Shown here: one piece after another, positions 27,301 through 40,200 of the stretch
Position numbering within the stretch: the stretch's first letter is position 1
How the letters are laid out: the number at the start of each line of letters is the position of its first letter
Source of the DNA: Branchiostoma belcheri
Lineage: Eukaryota > Chordata > Leptocardii > Amphioxiformes > Branchiostomatidae
Direction of reading: 5' to 3'
NCBI RefSeq assembly: GCF_001625305.1
Contig: NW_017803158.1
Coordinates: 150,838-214,837 of the forward strand
Length of the DNA: 64,000 bases
The notes under the pieces: model-generated
Seen by the model: only the letters and a program-made list of their open reading frames with translations
Databases searched by the model: none
Told to the model about the DNA's origin: nothing
Made by a program: the position numbers and the translations under genes

Positions 27301-27501
27301 TTAATATAATATCACCAAGTATATTTGTTAGGATGCGTAATGCTCCTGTGATGGAATCAACCAATGGAAACATTACTTCACTCTAATTGCGGTTAACAGT
27401 GAAGTACAGAGCTGGTTTGACAAATAGATGTTACACAAGTCAAATCGTATCATCACGGACATAACTAAACAATTATACAAAATATACCACCAAGCACATG
27501 T

Positions 27502-27757
27502 GTTAGAATACCCAGATACAGAATATACTTACTGCTACATCAATGGAAATATTTCCATCCATGGAATCATTTCCAAAAGCTCTACATTATACACCGTTTT
27601 AATAGTATTTAATCTGTATGATTTTGTTAGAATACCCAGATACAGAATATACTTCATGCTCCTGTCATGGAATCAATGGAAATATTTTAATCCATGGAAT
27701 CATTTCCAAAAGCTCTACAATATACACCGTTTTAATAGTATTTAATCTGTATGATTT
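27502..27757 (+). repeat. Two tandem copies of a 124-bp unit
   Basis: GTTAGAATACCCAGATACAG begins at 27502 and again at 27626. Both copies contain ATTTCCAAAAGCTCTACA and end in TTTAATCTGTATGATTT. A diverged third relative precedes at about 27308-27380. Non-coding. Confidence 0.75.
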
Positions 27758-28288
27758 CTAAATGTCCATGTATTATTATTGTTGAAACAATAACAACGCG
27801 TTGCATTGTAAATAAGACCCCTGGCCATCCTCTCTTGAACTTGTAAAAAGTCACTAAGGCCAAAGTGCGTACTTTGTCTGCTTCTCAATAAAATAGAATT
27901 AAATAGAGATATCTAGACATACCTACATATAAAAATTCACACCTAAACACATAACAAGGTCTCGGCTGACCTAGCAAATGTAGCCCCTCCCTCAAGATTG
28001 CAAACTACTGTAAATATTATATCACAAATGTGATGTTGATAAGATAGTTAAAATATGCCCAAATGAAAATGACTAAAATGACGCTAGGATGCCTTCATTC
28101 TTGTCTTCCAAATACCTACTAATACAAACCAAATATCACCATAATCTATCCACTCCTTTTTAAGTTATGCTAACAAAGATCTGAAAACACAAACACACCC
28201 AAAATAGTACCTACATTATCAATGGAGGTTAAAATCAATCATCACGTGGTTCCCTCGCAATGGCTCATGGGAACACACATTCCATCTT
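27758..28288. other. Gene-free stretch
   Basis: No coding exon is visible. TCTCAATAAAATAGAATTAA near 27880-27900 looks like the polyadenylation end of an old retroelement. Confidence 0.35.
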
Positions 28289-29770
28289 GGAAGAACAATC
28301 CAGTATGTTGCATTCCAAAACATGGTCCATTCCAAATCATGATGTGGAATAAAACGAAGTGGAATGCACCTGCATTCCAAAACGTGGTCCATTCCAAAAC
28401 ATGATTTGGAATAACACGAAGTGGAATGCCTGTTGCATTCCAATATGTGATTCATTCCAAAACATGATTTCTCGTAATCACGTGTCTGGGGGCGGAGCCC
28501 TGTACTTCTGAGGGCGTGGCTAAATGATACATGTCTGGACATGTTTGGCTCCAGTCTGAGACGTGTCAAGTTTAATGATGAAATGGGAGTGTTAAAATGC
28601 CCCACGAGTGTTTTAGAATACCTGTGTCACTTATAGAATACACTTATCGAATATTAATAAATATTTTCCTAAGTTTCAAACTGGTAGCTTTTTGCTATTA
28701 GCATTGCCCATGCTGTATATTTTGACCATCTAATCCTCCTCAGTGTTACTAACGGCACGCCCGACACCCATGCACCTGCCACTGCACGGCCGAAACATGG
28801 TGAAGCTCCCACCCAACTGCGGCGACCTTCCCCGTCACAATCTAAAATTTCCGACGGTCATATTTAAACATAACAGTAGCAACTCCACACTGTTGTTGTC
28901 GAAGCCCTTTCCCTGTTAATTCCCAAGCCCACATGTCTGAAGCACGTTTTGGAATATTCCATTTCTTGTCTTTGTCTGAAACATGTTTCGGAATATTCCA
29001 TAACGTGCCTAGAGAAAGGACATGAAATGGAATATTCCAAAACGTGTCTGGAGCACGTTTCGGAATATTCCATATCGTGGCTATATATCCCATATGGGCC
29101 GTGGAGACCACATTCTTACAAAATTAGGCTTATTTGCGTAATTTGATGACACAAAGTAATGCTAAATATTTACAAACTTCACTTTAATATCAAAAGTTTT
29201 AACTACAAATGAAAGCTCCTTGCTATAAATTACGTTCTCTCTTCTGGGTATAAACAACTATCACGTGATTCTATTAGCGGGAAAATAATGAGAAACGGAT
29301 GCGCGAGCGTCCGACCATTTTAATAGGACCGCACACTGATGGAGATAAACTTGGACCAGAACCAGGCTATGGAACATCATACCAAGGACATTATCGTACT
29401 GACTGTTCATGGACGTCATTTTCCCCATACAGCTCGAAAGTACTAATACCTTTGGCACGCTAAGTTCGACGACATGTTCAGACAAGTAAACACGACGTGA
29501 TTTAACACAGTATCTGTATACAGGCAGCCAACGGACCAAATATGGAAACTTCGGAATGAATAATTAATCACCCCTCCTGTCAATCAATCATTCCTGATTG
29601 ACAGCGTGGCCGGTCACGTTTAGGAATATTCCAAATCGTGATCCACCTGCGCCATGATTTGGAATACAACATGTGGAATGCCTGCTGCATTTTAAAACGT
29701 GGTCCATTCCAAATCATGATTTGGAATAACACGTTTTGGAATGCAACACAGTATTACAGGTCAGCGCAAG
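28289..29770. mobile_element. Foldback element with ends built from repeated short palindromes
   Basis: Both ends carry many partly palindromic units of the form ATTCCAAAACATG...TTTGGAAT, and the ends are inverted relative to each other (TGTTGCATTCCAAAAC near 28303 and its inverse near 29740). A third cluster of GGAATATTCC palindromes lies at 28940-29075. A 92-codon minus-strand frame in the core (29261-29539) is not recognised. The element abuts the first cassette unit of the minus-strand gene. Confidence 0.6.
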
Positions 29771-29800
29771 TATGGCCGCACGACAGGGGATACTTTTCAT

Positions 29801-31290
29801 TCTTGTTCAAACCTATGCATAAACAGACAAAAGGGGGAATCATATTTCACAATTTCTATTCACAACAATCCACTACTACAATTTCTAGTCACAAACCGCC
29901 ACAAAACACTGGTAGTCCATTACGTACATACATGACTCGATTCGACATAGGTTTACTACAAGTCAGTCGTACCTGTCCTTATAGTGTTGGTCCTTCTGCT
30001 CTGTTGACGAAATGGAAAAAGTAGAAATAGGATTTACCGAGGCATTGAACAAAAAGGCCTTTAAGAAAAAGCAATCACACCAATGATTAAATACTTTTGC
30101 ATTGTAATAGATTTCCATCTTAAAAAAAGAAACATTACGTAGCAATGCACGAATGAATGACTGGATTATTAATCTAAAATTTTTCAGCCTTCTGGCTGAA
30201 TCTATATTTCACTCACATTAGTTTAAAATACATACAACTCAATTCCAAAAGAGACCTTTAAATATTACGTAGTATTAAAATAAAACAATGACAAACGCAA
30301 ACACCAGAGTGTGGATGATTTAAAAAGTTGTTTTACAACATGTTAACAACAGTCTTACGAGTAGTGATAGTATTTTTATAACAAGTGGTGCGGCAGGGTG
30401 TTTAGTTTTCATGTAGATGTATTAAAAAGAAATCTTACTACTGAAGCTTTTGCTGATCACAACCGTAGACTTTCCCTTCACTGAAAAAGAACAAGAAAAA
30501 AGGAAGTAAAAAGTGTAGAAAAAGAGAAAATTTGCATTATATTATAAAAGCATATTTCAAGTTCTTTTACAATATCCGCACTTTTAAGGGCAGTAGGTGG
30601 CTACTTAGTAAGTTAATTTTTCATACATGCAGTGTTTGAGTATGACTAAAATACTCATTACAAAAATATTGATAACTGAACAGATAATATATTTCTTAAA
30701 ATAGCACCTCATATTTTATCGTAGGTAAACTATAACATTGGTGTAAAGAAGTAGTCTGCAAATTATATATGAGATAGAAGTATCGTGGTGGACTGAAAGA
30801 AAGAAAGCTTGCAGATAGATTCTTGCAAAGCTATGGTTTAGTGCGAAAAACAGCAGACATGGAGGTGGTGACACAATACAGATGCCTCCTTGAAATTGTT
30901 CCCACAGAAAATAATAGATCGGTCATATGGAGCGTTGTTTGTTCTCACTAAATTAAAGCAGATAAGCTACAGACCTGTTTTGCCACCTCCTTTGATTGCA
31001 GGACAGCTGATCGCATGTCTAAAAGGAATGGATCATGTCACTTAGAACAACAATGAATAATCTTCACTATGTCGTATCTTTTGTCTGAGCATTCACGACG
31101 TAGAGGTGCTGAAATGTTTGTGTATTTGTATACCACAAGTATAAAGTATAAGTGACTTGATTAGCATGCGATCATAAAAGACATTGAAGGAAGGAAGTCT
31201 TGTCAGCATCCGTCTCACTGCCTTGCATATGTGTATGCTAAACAGTGGAATAGTTATATAATGACTTACTAAGGTGTAATTTGAAAACGT
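29801..31290 (-). repeat. 3-exon cassette unit A (last in transcript order)
   Basis: Exons on the minus strand: 30975-31018, 30439-30480, 29973-30000. Same peptides as unit B, except that the last base of the 42-nt exon is A, turning the junction codon from Glu to Lys. The exon after this one (phase 2 in) was not found. A foldback element begins 30 bp further on. Confidence 0.68.
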
Positions 31291-34200
31291 TCTTGTTCAA
31301 AACTATGCATAAAGAGACAAAAAGGGGAATCATATTTCACACTTCACATTGGTAATTACAACAACCTACTACTATAATTTTTAGTCACAAACCGCCACAA
31401 ACCACCGGTATTCCATTTCTTACGTACATACAAGACTCGATTCGACATACTATACTACAAGTCAGTCGTACCTGTCCTTATAGTGTTGGTCCTTCTGCTC
31501 TGTTGACGAAAGGAAAAAAGTAGAAATAGGATTTACCGAGGCATTGAACTAAAATGGCTTTTATAAAAAAAAGAAATGACACCAATGATTAAATCATTTT
31601 GCATTCTAATAAAATTATGTCATCTTAAAAAAAAGAAACCTTATCAATGAATGAATGAATGAATGGGTGGTTTATTAATGTAAAACTTTGCAGCCTTGCA
31701 TTCACTTACATTAGTTTAAAATACATACAACTCAATTCCAAAAGAGGCCCTCAAATATTACGTAGTATTAAAATAAAACAATAACAAACGCAAACACCAG
31801 AGAGTGGATGATTTGAAAAGTTGGTTTACAACATGTTATTAGTCCGTGTTCAACAGTAGTGATAGTACTGGGCTATTTTGGTAACAAGTGGTGCGGCAGG
31901 TTGTTTAGGTGTCATTGTAAGACAATGACAATGTAGATCTATTAAAAAAGAAATCTTACCACTGAAGCTTTTGCTGATCACAACCGTAGACTTTCCCTTC
32001 ACTGAAAAAGAACAAGAAAAAGGGAAGTAAAAAGTGTTGAAGTGTAGAAAACGTGAAAATTTGCATTATAAAATCATATTTGAAGTTCGTTTACAATATC
32101 CGCACTTTTAAGGGTAGTAGGTGGCTACTTAGTAAGTTAATTTTTCATACATGCAGTGTTTGAGTATGAATGAAATACTCATTACAAAAATATTGATAAC
32201 TGAACAGATATTATATTTCTTAAAATAGCACATCATATTTTATCGTAGGTAAACTATAACATTGGTGTAAAGAAGTAGTCTGCAAATTATATATGAGATA
32301 GAAGTATCGTGGTGGACTGAAAGAAATAAAGCTTGCAGATAGATTCTTGCAAAGCTATGGTTTAGTGCGAAAAACAGCAGACATGGAGGTGGTGACACAA
32401 TACAGATGCCTCCTTGAAATTGCTCCAACAGAGAATAATACATCAGTCATATGAAGCGTTGTTTGTTCTCACTAAATTAAAGCAGATAAGCTACAGACCT
32501 GTTTTGCCACCTCCTTTGATTGCAGGACAGCTGATCGCATGTCTAAAAGGAATGGATCATGTCACTTAGAACAACATGAATAATCTTCACTATGTCGTAT
32601 CTTTTGTCTGAGCATTCACGACGTAGAGGTTCTGAAATGTTTGTGTATTTTTATATCACAAGTATAAAGTATAAGTGACTTGATTAGCATGCAATCATAA
32701 AAGACATTGAAGGAAGTAAGTCTTGTCAGCATCCGTCTCACTGCCTAGCATATGTGTATGCTTAACAGTGGAATAGTAATACAATGATTTAGTAAGGTGT
32801 AATTTGAAAACGTTCTTGTTCAAAACTATGCAGAAAGAGACAAAAAGGGGAATCATATTTCACACTTCACAATTTGTAATTACAACAACCCACTACTATA
32901 ATTTTTAGTCACAAACCGCCACAAACCACTGGTAGTCCATTTCTTACGTACATACAAGACTCGATTCGACATATGTTTACTACAAGTCAGTCGTACCTGT
33001 CCTTATAGTGTTGGTCCTTCTGCTCTGTTGGTGAAAGGGAAAAAGTAGAAATAGGATTTACCGAGGCATTGAACTAAAATGGCTTTTATAAAAAAAGAAA
33101 TCACACCAATGATTAAATCATTTTGCATTCTAATAAAATTATGTCATCTTAAAAAAAAAGAAACCTTAGCAATGAATGAATGAATGAATGGATGGTTTAT
33201 TAATGTAAAACTTTGCAGCCTTGCATTCACTTACATTAGTTTAAAATACATATAACTAACTCAATTCCAAAAGAGACCTTCAAATATTACGTAGTATTAA
33301 AATAAAACAATAACAAACGCAAACACCAGAGTGTGGATGGTTTGAATAGCTGGTTTACAAAATGGTAACAACAGTCTTACGAGTAGTGATAGTACTGTGC
33401 TATTTTGATAACAAGTGATGCGGCAGGGTGTTTAGGTGTCATTGTAAGACAATGACAATGTAGATCTATTAAAAAGAAATCTTATAATACCACTGAAGCC
33501 TTTGCGGATCAGAACCGTAGACTGTCCCTTCACTAAAAAAGAACAAGAACAAGGGAAGTAAACGTGTTGAAGTGTATACATGTAGAAAACGTGACAATTT
33601 GCATTGTAAAATCATATTCCAAGTTCGTTTACAATTTCCTCACTTTCAAGGCCAGTAGGTGTACGTTATAAGTAATTTTTTCATACATGCAGTGTTTGTG
33701 TGTGAATGAAATAGCCATTATAAAAAATATTGATAACTGAACAGATATTATATTTCTTAAAATAGCAAGTCATACTTTATCGTAGGTAAACTATAAAAGT
33801 GATGTGAAAAAGTACGCGGGATCGTGGTAGACTAAAAGAAATAAAGCTTGCAGATAGATTCTTGCAAAGCTATGGTTTAGTGCGAAAAACAGCAGACATG
33901 GAGGTGGTGACACAATACAGATGCCTCCTTGAAATTGTTCCCACACAGAATAATAGATCAGTCATATGAAGCGTTGTTTGTTCTCACTAAATCAAAGCAG
34001 ATAAGCTACGTATACAGACCTGGTTCTTCGATTTCACCACCTGTTTCGCCACCTTCTTTGATTTCAGGGCAGCAGGCCGCATATCTAAAAAAATTGGATC
34101 ATGTCACTTTAGAACAACAATGAATAATCTTCACTATATCGTATCTTTTGTCTGAGCATTCACAACGTAAATGTGCTATAACGTTTCTATATATCACAAG

Positions 34201-37200
34201 TATAAAGTATAAGTGACTTGATTAGCATGCAATCATAAAAGACCTTGGAGGAAGGAAGTCTTAATTCCTAACATATGTGTATGCTAAACAGTGGACTAGT
34301 ATAATGACTTACTAAGGTGTAATTTGAAAACGTTGCATTCTGGAGAAACTCTAAAGCATATTCCGAAATCTCAAACCTCCATGAAATATTAGATTTGACT
34401 TGGGGTTGGAAATATCTTTTAAACAAAGAGCTCTATTTCACATGTATGTACCATTGAATTGGCTGATGTAATGTCCTTCTATATTCCGCAAGGGCAACAG
34501 CTCTCAGTTGTAGAAGAGGTCATGTAAGAACTAAGGCCACACCGACTTAGTTTTATGGATGACATCCGCGCGCGCATTGATTTTCGACTGTTCTAAAAAA
34601 GGTAACTCTAGAAGACGGCAACCAGGCTACCAAATTAAAGCTCCACGACTCAAGAATGAGGTACATACATACAGTGCCGATTCATAAATTTCGCAAAAAG
34701 CCAGCATGTGCCGGCTTGTCGTATACGTTGCTATGTGCTTCTGCAAGTTCACAATACCAGCTTTGTATTCCTCTGGTTTAGTACCATTTTCATTTTTGGC
34801 CGAATTTTTTTAATCTTTATTTCCATTTCCGTGCCTGAATGTATTACAGTAACGTTATATATAGAACATTGTTTCAAAGGAATCTATCTAAAGCCTGTAC
34901 TAGTAGACAGAATGATAACTGAACACTTTATTTGCCCGCGCGCACTATTTTTGTGGGTCTTCAGGGCATGTCATCCATAAAATTAAGACGGTGTGGCCTA
35001 ACGTTAACACTTGTGAAAGAAATGCGCATGCTGATCAGATGTAGAAATGATTAATGACTTTCTCACAATGGAACAACCATAAGCACAACCATAAACAACC
35101 TGTAGAAGCACGCATGCTTTCAGAAACAGACCAACATCGGCCTTCCCTTGGCCAGAACAGAGCAGCTGAGACAATCATTTTTGTACACAGCGGTCATACT
35201 GTACAATAAAACTTTGTAATAAGCCGTTATTTCGTGCCTCTTTCAAGTATAATACCCGACTGAATGCGTTTTCTTACCATTCTTTTAGGATTGTTTTTAA
35301 CTCAAATGTCGCAGATGCAAAATACTATACGTCGATGAAGGTTAGACATCCAGGTATTACGATACTCCAAAAAACAGTTACTCAAGCAACTGGATATGAT
35401 TTTGAAAACGTCAGACGTTGCAGCTAGTATATACTATAGTTGAATTCTATTTTAAAGATTATAAATAGATGAAAATGCTTTAATTGTACAACATATTGCA
35501 TATTTTAGTATTATAATCTTGAAATGTTGTAAGTAGTAATTTCAATTCAAGGTATTTCTAAATACTAATTTCGATATGTAATAAGGTGTTATATTATTAT
35601 TAATAAGTGTAACATGCTCGCGACTTTTGTACAAACCTCACCATTCAGCCGTGAGGCTGTGTGGGTTTTAGTTGTGAATAATAAACAATAAACAACAAAC
35701 AATACCTCCATTTTTCATGGAGGTAATTACGAAAGACAATAATCGGCATACCTGGTCATCAATTCGCTGTAAGTCCTGATGTCCACACCGACAAACTCCC
35801 TGGTTGTTGCCGTCATTTCCTTCTGAAGCGTTTCAAAGATCTGCTGCATCTGTAACACATATTCACATAGGTCATGGCTTCTCCTTTTAACTTTTGATAA
35901 ACCTACTCTAAGTAATCTCACAGCCGCATATATCCATACAATCACTACTAAGCGAGATGAAGCCGAAAAGAATAGAAATTAGACATTTATTTACACTCTT
36001 ATATGTTCATATGTATGTAATGTATATGTTTATGTTCATGTTCTGTACCCATGCGACCTGTACTTAGTTCTGTAAAACAAAAATGTACAATAAAGGTCTT
36101 CATTCGTTAAAGGCATCCAATGCAATTTTCGGGATCATGATCATTCTTTTAATGTATTAAGTTTCCCATAGCATATTCTTATCTGTGAGGCAAAAAATTC
36201 AACGTCACTGACGAAAAACGATTGCTTGTTTTGTATCGTACGTTGGTTCTAGTCATGGGCGGTACCCAAAAATATAGAGGAGCCTCTCGTAGTTTCAAGT
36301 GTGAAATAATGCCGAAAATGTGCCAGGAAATGGCAGTAAATGTCAATATCAGATATATTTCCTCATCCAGAATATCTTCTTTTTGTTTTGTTTTGTTTTG
36401 TCACCCCGAAATTGCATCGGATGCTTTTAAAACAATTTTAGGTAAACCTGTCCTTTTCAAGTGGACCAAAAAATGCGCCACGGTTCTCATTCCTGATCTA
36501 ATGCTTAGGTCACAATTCAAGAAAGGGGCCCGCTTGGCGCGTGTTCGGCTTGTTTTTTGGCACTACCGAACGGGACCTGGACGGAGACCGGCGGGCTTCC
36601 CGACGGCTGCCGGCCTATTTTTGGCCCCGCGCGGTCGCCGAATCGATTTTAACTCAGAGTTAAAAACACTTCGGGCCCCGTTCGGCGAAATACGCCGAAG
36701 CGACGCCGTACCCTCACTGCCCGGGACCCATCGGGCGGCCGAACAGGCACCTGCCTAAGATTATGACGTCACATGTGCTGATCAGTGCATCCGATGGTCA
36801 GGAAAAGGGGGTTATAGGGAGCATATATAAACTCCTGCCTCAGACTACGTCGCACAGTTCACCACGTGTGTGTTACATCGTGTACTTGTGTGTGTTACAC
36901 CTTGTATTTGTGTGTCAGAATGTCGAAGGGCAAGGGAAAACAGCCGGCACGGCTCTCTTGCCAACTTCATAAAACAGATCATAACAGGAATAGAATGTGT
37001 CTGACATTATCTCTTGTTACATCATATGCCATCGTAATAGAATGGAATCAGAAGTTATTGGCATTTATTTCCAGTCCAAATTTCAACAGAAGTAACGATA
37101 TTCAGTGGTTTTATTGCTCAATAGCAAGGAGCTGCCACGGTACACTTCCTGCGTCACTGCTGAAGTACTTCCTGCGTCACTGTTGAAATACTTTCGAAAG

Positions 37201-40200
37201 TAGGCCCTCGGTTACTTTTGCGACGCACCAGTTCTGCCTGCCTCTCTTCTTCAGCTACCAATGCCAGAAGACCTACATGTAGGTTGTCACCAATCTCAAT
37301 CTCAGACGGGCTTGTAAGTTGTTTGCAGGTTGCACTGAACGCTGCATCGCCAACTTCAGTCTACTCTTTACTTGACGTGTACTCTTTACTTGAAGTGAAC
37401 GGTAGCAGGCAGTGCAGCGCTTATATATGTACCTGCTCAAAAACACGAGAGGAGCCCGTCGGGATCCCGCCAGGAACCCGCCAGGGACCTGACAGCTGCC
37501 CGGCCGAACTGTAAGAGCCGGTCGGCACCCTACCACACGCCGCACGGGTCAAGACGGGCGACTGACCGGGCACCGGACGGGTCCCTGACAGAAACCGGCC
37601 GCAAAAGTTTATGAATATTAATGAGAGCCGCCGGCCGGAGCACAAGCAGGCCCCGACAGGGAGCCGTAAAGGAACATTTAATTGTGACCCTGACAGTACA
37701 GCGCACGCTCGGCGTCATGACACCGGCCGGCGTCTACGCCGAGGACATGCCGAACGGGCGCCGTTTCAAATGTGACCTAAGCATAATTAAGCAACAGCGT
37801 ATTTTATAGAAACAGCTTTGCTATTACTATCGTCAGATTCAACTTTTATAAACAGAATGAGAAAATGTACCTTTATCTTCCAAGCGGCGTCCATTTGGGC
37901 TCGGATGTGTTCGTATTCCTCCCTTCGTACTGACTCCATGATGGCGTGTAAGTCCGGGAAGATGTCATACTCTCGTGTCTGCAGAAAATGTAATATATAA
38001 TTTGATGATAAGTACATTGTATGATATTTAAACTTCCTTTTACACAACCACTAATGTCTTTTATACATGTTTATGTTCCGATGCCTTTTTTATTAAAGAT
38101 CGTAACTGCTTCTCGCCACTCTGTGTAGTCAATGTACTACACGTGAGCAGATGGGAGACATTTACTGGTTGTGTCAAAGCAGATTCCGTTATCCTACTGT
38201 TGTGAACCAACTGTGAAGTATATGTGCACTGCCAGACAAATCCCCCTGTCTTAGAAGTAGACCAGTCTTGTTACAGAACACCCCTATCTTACAAGTAGAA
38301 TTGTCCAACTCACTCTGGTGCTAGGAGTCCTGGAGGCAGGATAATAAATTATGAAGCACCACTAAAATCCAGTGTGCGACCAGTTCTTTACAACCTAGCA
38401 GAAGAACCTGCAACACCTACATGTATATGTTCTACCAACCTGATGGAATCATTTTAGGAAGTACATGCATACATGTGCATCCCATTATCCATACGTCGGT
38501 TGTCACATTCACATGTCAAGAAATTCCAGATTATTGCTACGAGACACTTTTTTTGCACTTTTTGGCTATTCTCTATCCACAACTTCTTTATAGTTACTAA
38601 ACTTTTGTTCATACTTTGCCAGCTGCTTCCATGAGTCCTGATTAATAATTTAGCGATGTATGGTCCGCGAGCCAGTTCTTGATACGTTTTATTCTAGCTT
38701 GTTCTGATCTCAAATTTCTGAATTGAGCTAATCGTTTTGTAAGTAAGTACTTTTGCTAGTGAAAAAAATATGTCATGATCAATTATAAAGGTTTGGAAAG
38801 ATTGTGCTTCTCACCATGTCAACGTTCTCTTCATAGATGGTGAGTTTCCCGTGCTTCAGTAAGTCCAGTTTGCCCACTATTCCTGTGATGCTTTCCTTCT
38901 CACGTGACATCCAGTCAACCTCCTGCAAGACAATCAGTTCATGTGGGTAATAATTATGTATCGTCAATGTTTTTTTTAATTTTTTNNNNNNNNNNNNNNN
39001 NNNNNNNNNNNNNNNNNNNNNNNNNNNNNNNNNNNNNNNNNNNNNNNNNNNNNNNNNNNNNNNNNNNNNNNNNNNNNNNNNNNNNNNNNNNNNNNNNNNN
39101 NNNNNNNNNNNNNNNNNNNNNNNNNNNNNNNNNNNNNNNNNNNNNNNNNNNNNNNNNNNNNNNNNNNNNNNNNNNNNNNNNNNNNNNNNNNNNNNNNNNN
39201 NNNNNNNNNNNNNNNNNNNNNNNNNNNNNNNNNNNNNNNNNNNNNNNNNNNNNNNNNNNNNNNNNNNNNNNNNNNNNNNNNNNNNNNNNNNNNNNNNNNN
39301 NNNNNNNNNNNNNNNNNNNNNNNNNNNNNNNNNNNNNNNNNNNNNNNNNNNNNNNNNNNNNNNNNNNNNNNNNNNNNNNNNNNNNNNNNNNNNNNNNNNN
39401 NNNNNNNNNNNNNNNNNNNNNNNNNNNNCATCTGATTAATGATCTGATAATAATCTGATCAAAAAACAACTGATCATAATAATAATAACGATAATCATAG
39501 TAATGACAATAATAATGCAACTGATTATGATAATAACTGATCATTATAATAACAATAATCATATATCACTGATCATAATAATTTGTCATAATAATTTCAA
39601 ATGATAACATTGATAATGAAAACACTCAAGAGCATCGTCAATGTTGCCGCCAAATGCGAAAAGGTGTCATCCGTTTAAAAAATCCCTAAAACGTTGCTTG
39701 ATTGTTGTTTCAATCTGTTTAATTTTTATTTTCATTTTTATATGATGTTTTGTTATATTGGCATACCTTCAGCAGAAACGTTTAACGTTGACTGGAGCCA
39801 TAGTTTTTATGAATTTTGTAACAAAAACTTCTTTATAGTTACTAAACTTTTGTTCATACTTTGCCAGCTGCTTCCATGAGTCCTGATTAATAATTTAGCG
39901 ATGTATGGTCCGCGAGCCAGTTCTTGATACGTTTTATTCTAGCTTGTTCTGATCTCAAATTTCTGAATTGAGCTAATCGTTTTGTAAGTAAGTACTTTTG
40001 CTAGTGAAAAAAATATGTCATGATCAATTATAAAGGTTTGGAAAGATTGTGCTTCTCACCATGTCAACGTTCTCTTCATAGATGGTGAGTTTCCCGTGCT
40101 TCAGTAAGTCCAGTTTGCCCACTATTCCTGTGATGCTTTCCTTCTCACGTGACATCCAGTCAACCTCCTGCAAGACAATCAGTTCATGTGGGTAATAATT

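Noticed and set aside
29261-29539. 92-codon minus-strand frame
   Set aside because: It lies in the core of the palindrome-ended foldback element and has no recognisable domain or splice context.
36222-36758. 178-codon plus-strand frame
   Set aside because: It crosses a transposon boundary, is driven by GC-rich composition and shows no domain.
38904-39562. Long frames on both strands across the N gap
   Set aside because: Most of the translation is unknown residues; the openness is an artefact of N.
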